Assembly (NCBI GenBank): GCA_050245915.1
Contig: JBFWWZ010000054.1
Coordinates: forward strand, 1-14,690
Reading direction: 5' to 3'
DNA: 14,690 bases
Source: JBDSKH01 sp050245915
Lineage (GTDB): Bacteria; Actinomycetota; Actinomycetes; Actinomycetales; Microbacteriaceae
Shown here: positions 14,452 through 14,690 of the stretch, piece by piece
Layout of the letters: each line of letters opens with the position of its first letter
How positions within the stretch are numbered: position 1 is the first letter of the stretch
Translations under genes and position numbers: made by a program
The notes under the pieces: model-generated
What the model saw: only the letters and a program-made list of their open reading frames with translations
The model's database searches: none
Told to the model about the DNA's origin: nothing

Positions 14452-14690
14452 TCAGGCCTCGATGACGACCGGGATGATCATCGGGCGACGCCGGTGCTGC
14501 GTGTTCACCCAGCGCCCCACGGTGCGCCGCACCACCTGCTGGAACCCCTGCTGATCCCGTGTGCCGTTCTGCGACGCCTCGGTGAGGGCATGCACGATCT
14601 GCGGGAGGACGTCGTCTAACACGCTCTCGTCTTCAGCGAAACCCCGCGCCTGGATCTCGGGACCCACGATCACGCGGCCGGTCTGCTTGT
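14452..14690 (-). CDS. rnj: Ribonuclease J, C-terminal part (5' partial)
   Basis: The frame runs off the right edge; 78 C-terminal residues are visible. They match the conserved C-terminal domain of bacterial RNase J, a metallo-beta-lactamase-fold 5' exonuclease and endonuclease of mRNA decay: VIVGPEIQARGF, the helical stretch VLPQIVHALTEASQNG, then VVRRTVGRWVNTQHRRRPMIIPVV at the very end (in pieces). The catalytic histidine/aspartate motifs lie outside the window. Actinobacteria usually have rnj upstream of ftsK, as here, with the exporter block in between. A hairpin terminator follows. The GTG at 14673 is internal, not the start. Confidence 0.93.
   Translation of the reverse strand, partial: KQTGRVIVGPEIQARGFAEDESVLDDVLPQIVHALTEASQNGTRDQQGFQQVVRRTVGRWVNTQHRRRPMIIPVVIEA

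Overview
The window is chromosomal core DNA from a high-GC actinobacterium, most likely Microbacterium or a close relative in Microbacteriaceae. The evidence is a very GC-rich base composition with G/C-ending codons, a DUF3046 protein, a ClgR-type regulator, and the actinobacterial gene order rnj ... ftsK-pgsA-cinA-clgR-DUF3046-recA-recX ... miaB-miaA-dapF. The genus is an inference; the phylum is well supported. I see no rRNA, tRNA, CRISPR array, transposase or phage gene.

Layout: one plus-strand gene, a class I SAM methyltransferase cut by the left edge, converges on a long minus-strand array that fills the rest. Read in the direction of transcription (right to left), the array holds: the C-terminal end of RNase J with a terminator hairpin after it; a four-gene block of membrane-fusion adaptor, ABC ATPase, MacB/FtsX-type permease and lipoprotein; ftsK; pgsA; cinA (PncC domain only); clgR; a DUF3046 gene too short for routine ORF calling; recA behind a LexA box; recX; a small lipoprotein; miaB; miaA; and dapF. 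No gene-free stretch exceeds 300 bases. The longest gap (6066-6316) holds the recA control region.

How the genes work together: recA/recX and the LexA box form the SOS recombination unit. clgR (Clp/stress regulator) and the DUF3046 gene overlap and should be co-transcribed. miaA and miaB act in sequence on A37 of tRNA (isopentenylation, then methylthiolation). dapF is lysine/peptidoglycan synthesis, pgsA phospholipid synthesis, ftsK chromosome segregation at division. The adaptor/ATPase/permease set looks like a YknXYZ/MacAB-type exporter or envelope-stress system lying between rnj and ftsK.

Most notable observations: (1) two genes, miaA and the DUF3046 gene, have no ATG, GTG or TTG that would include their conserved N-terminus; in both, the only sensible start is a CTG inside a CTGA overlap with the stop of the gene upstream. 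(2) Three genes without a Shine-Dalgarno (lipoprotein 1, ftsK, lipoprotein 2) each carry a TANNNT box exactly 6 nt before the ATG, the layout of leaderless transcripts, which suggests the apparently continuous array is divided by internal promoters. (3) recA has a near-perfect LexA operator over a -35 box and an inferred leader of about 190 nt. (4) A perfect 10-bp inverted repeat sits upstream of the clgR -10. I did not recognise a wholly new system; most genes are conserved housekeeping genes.
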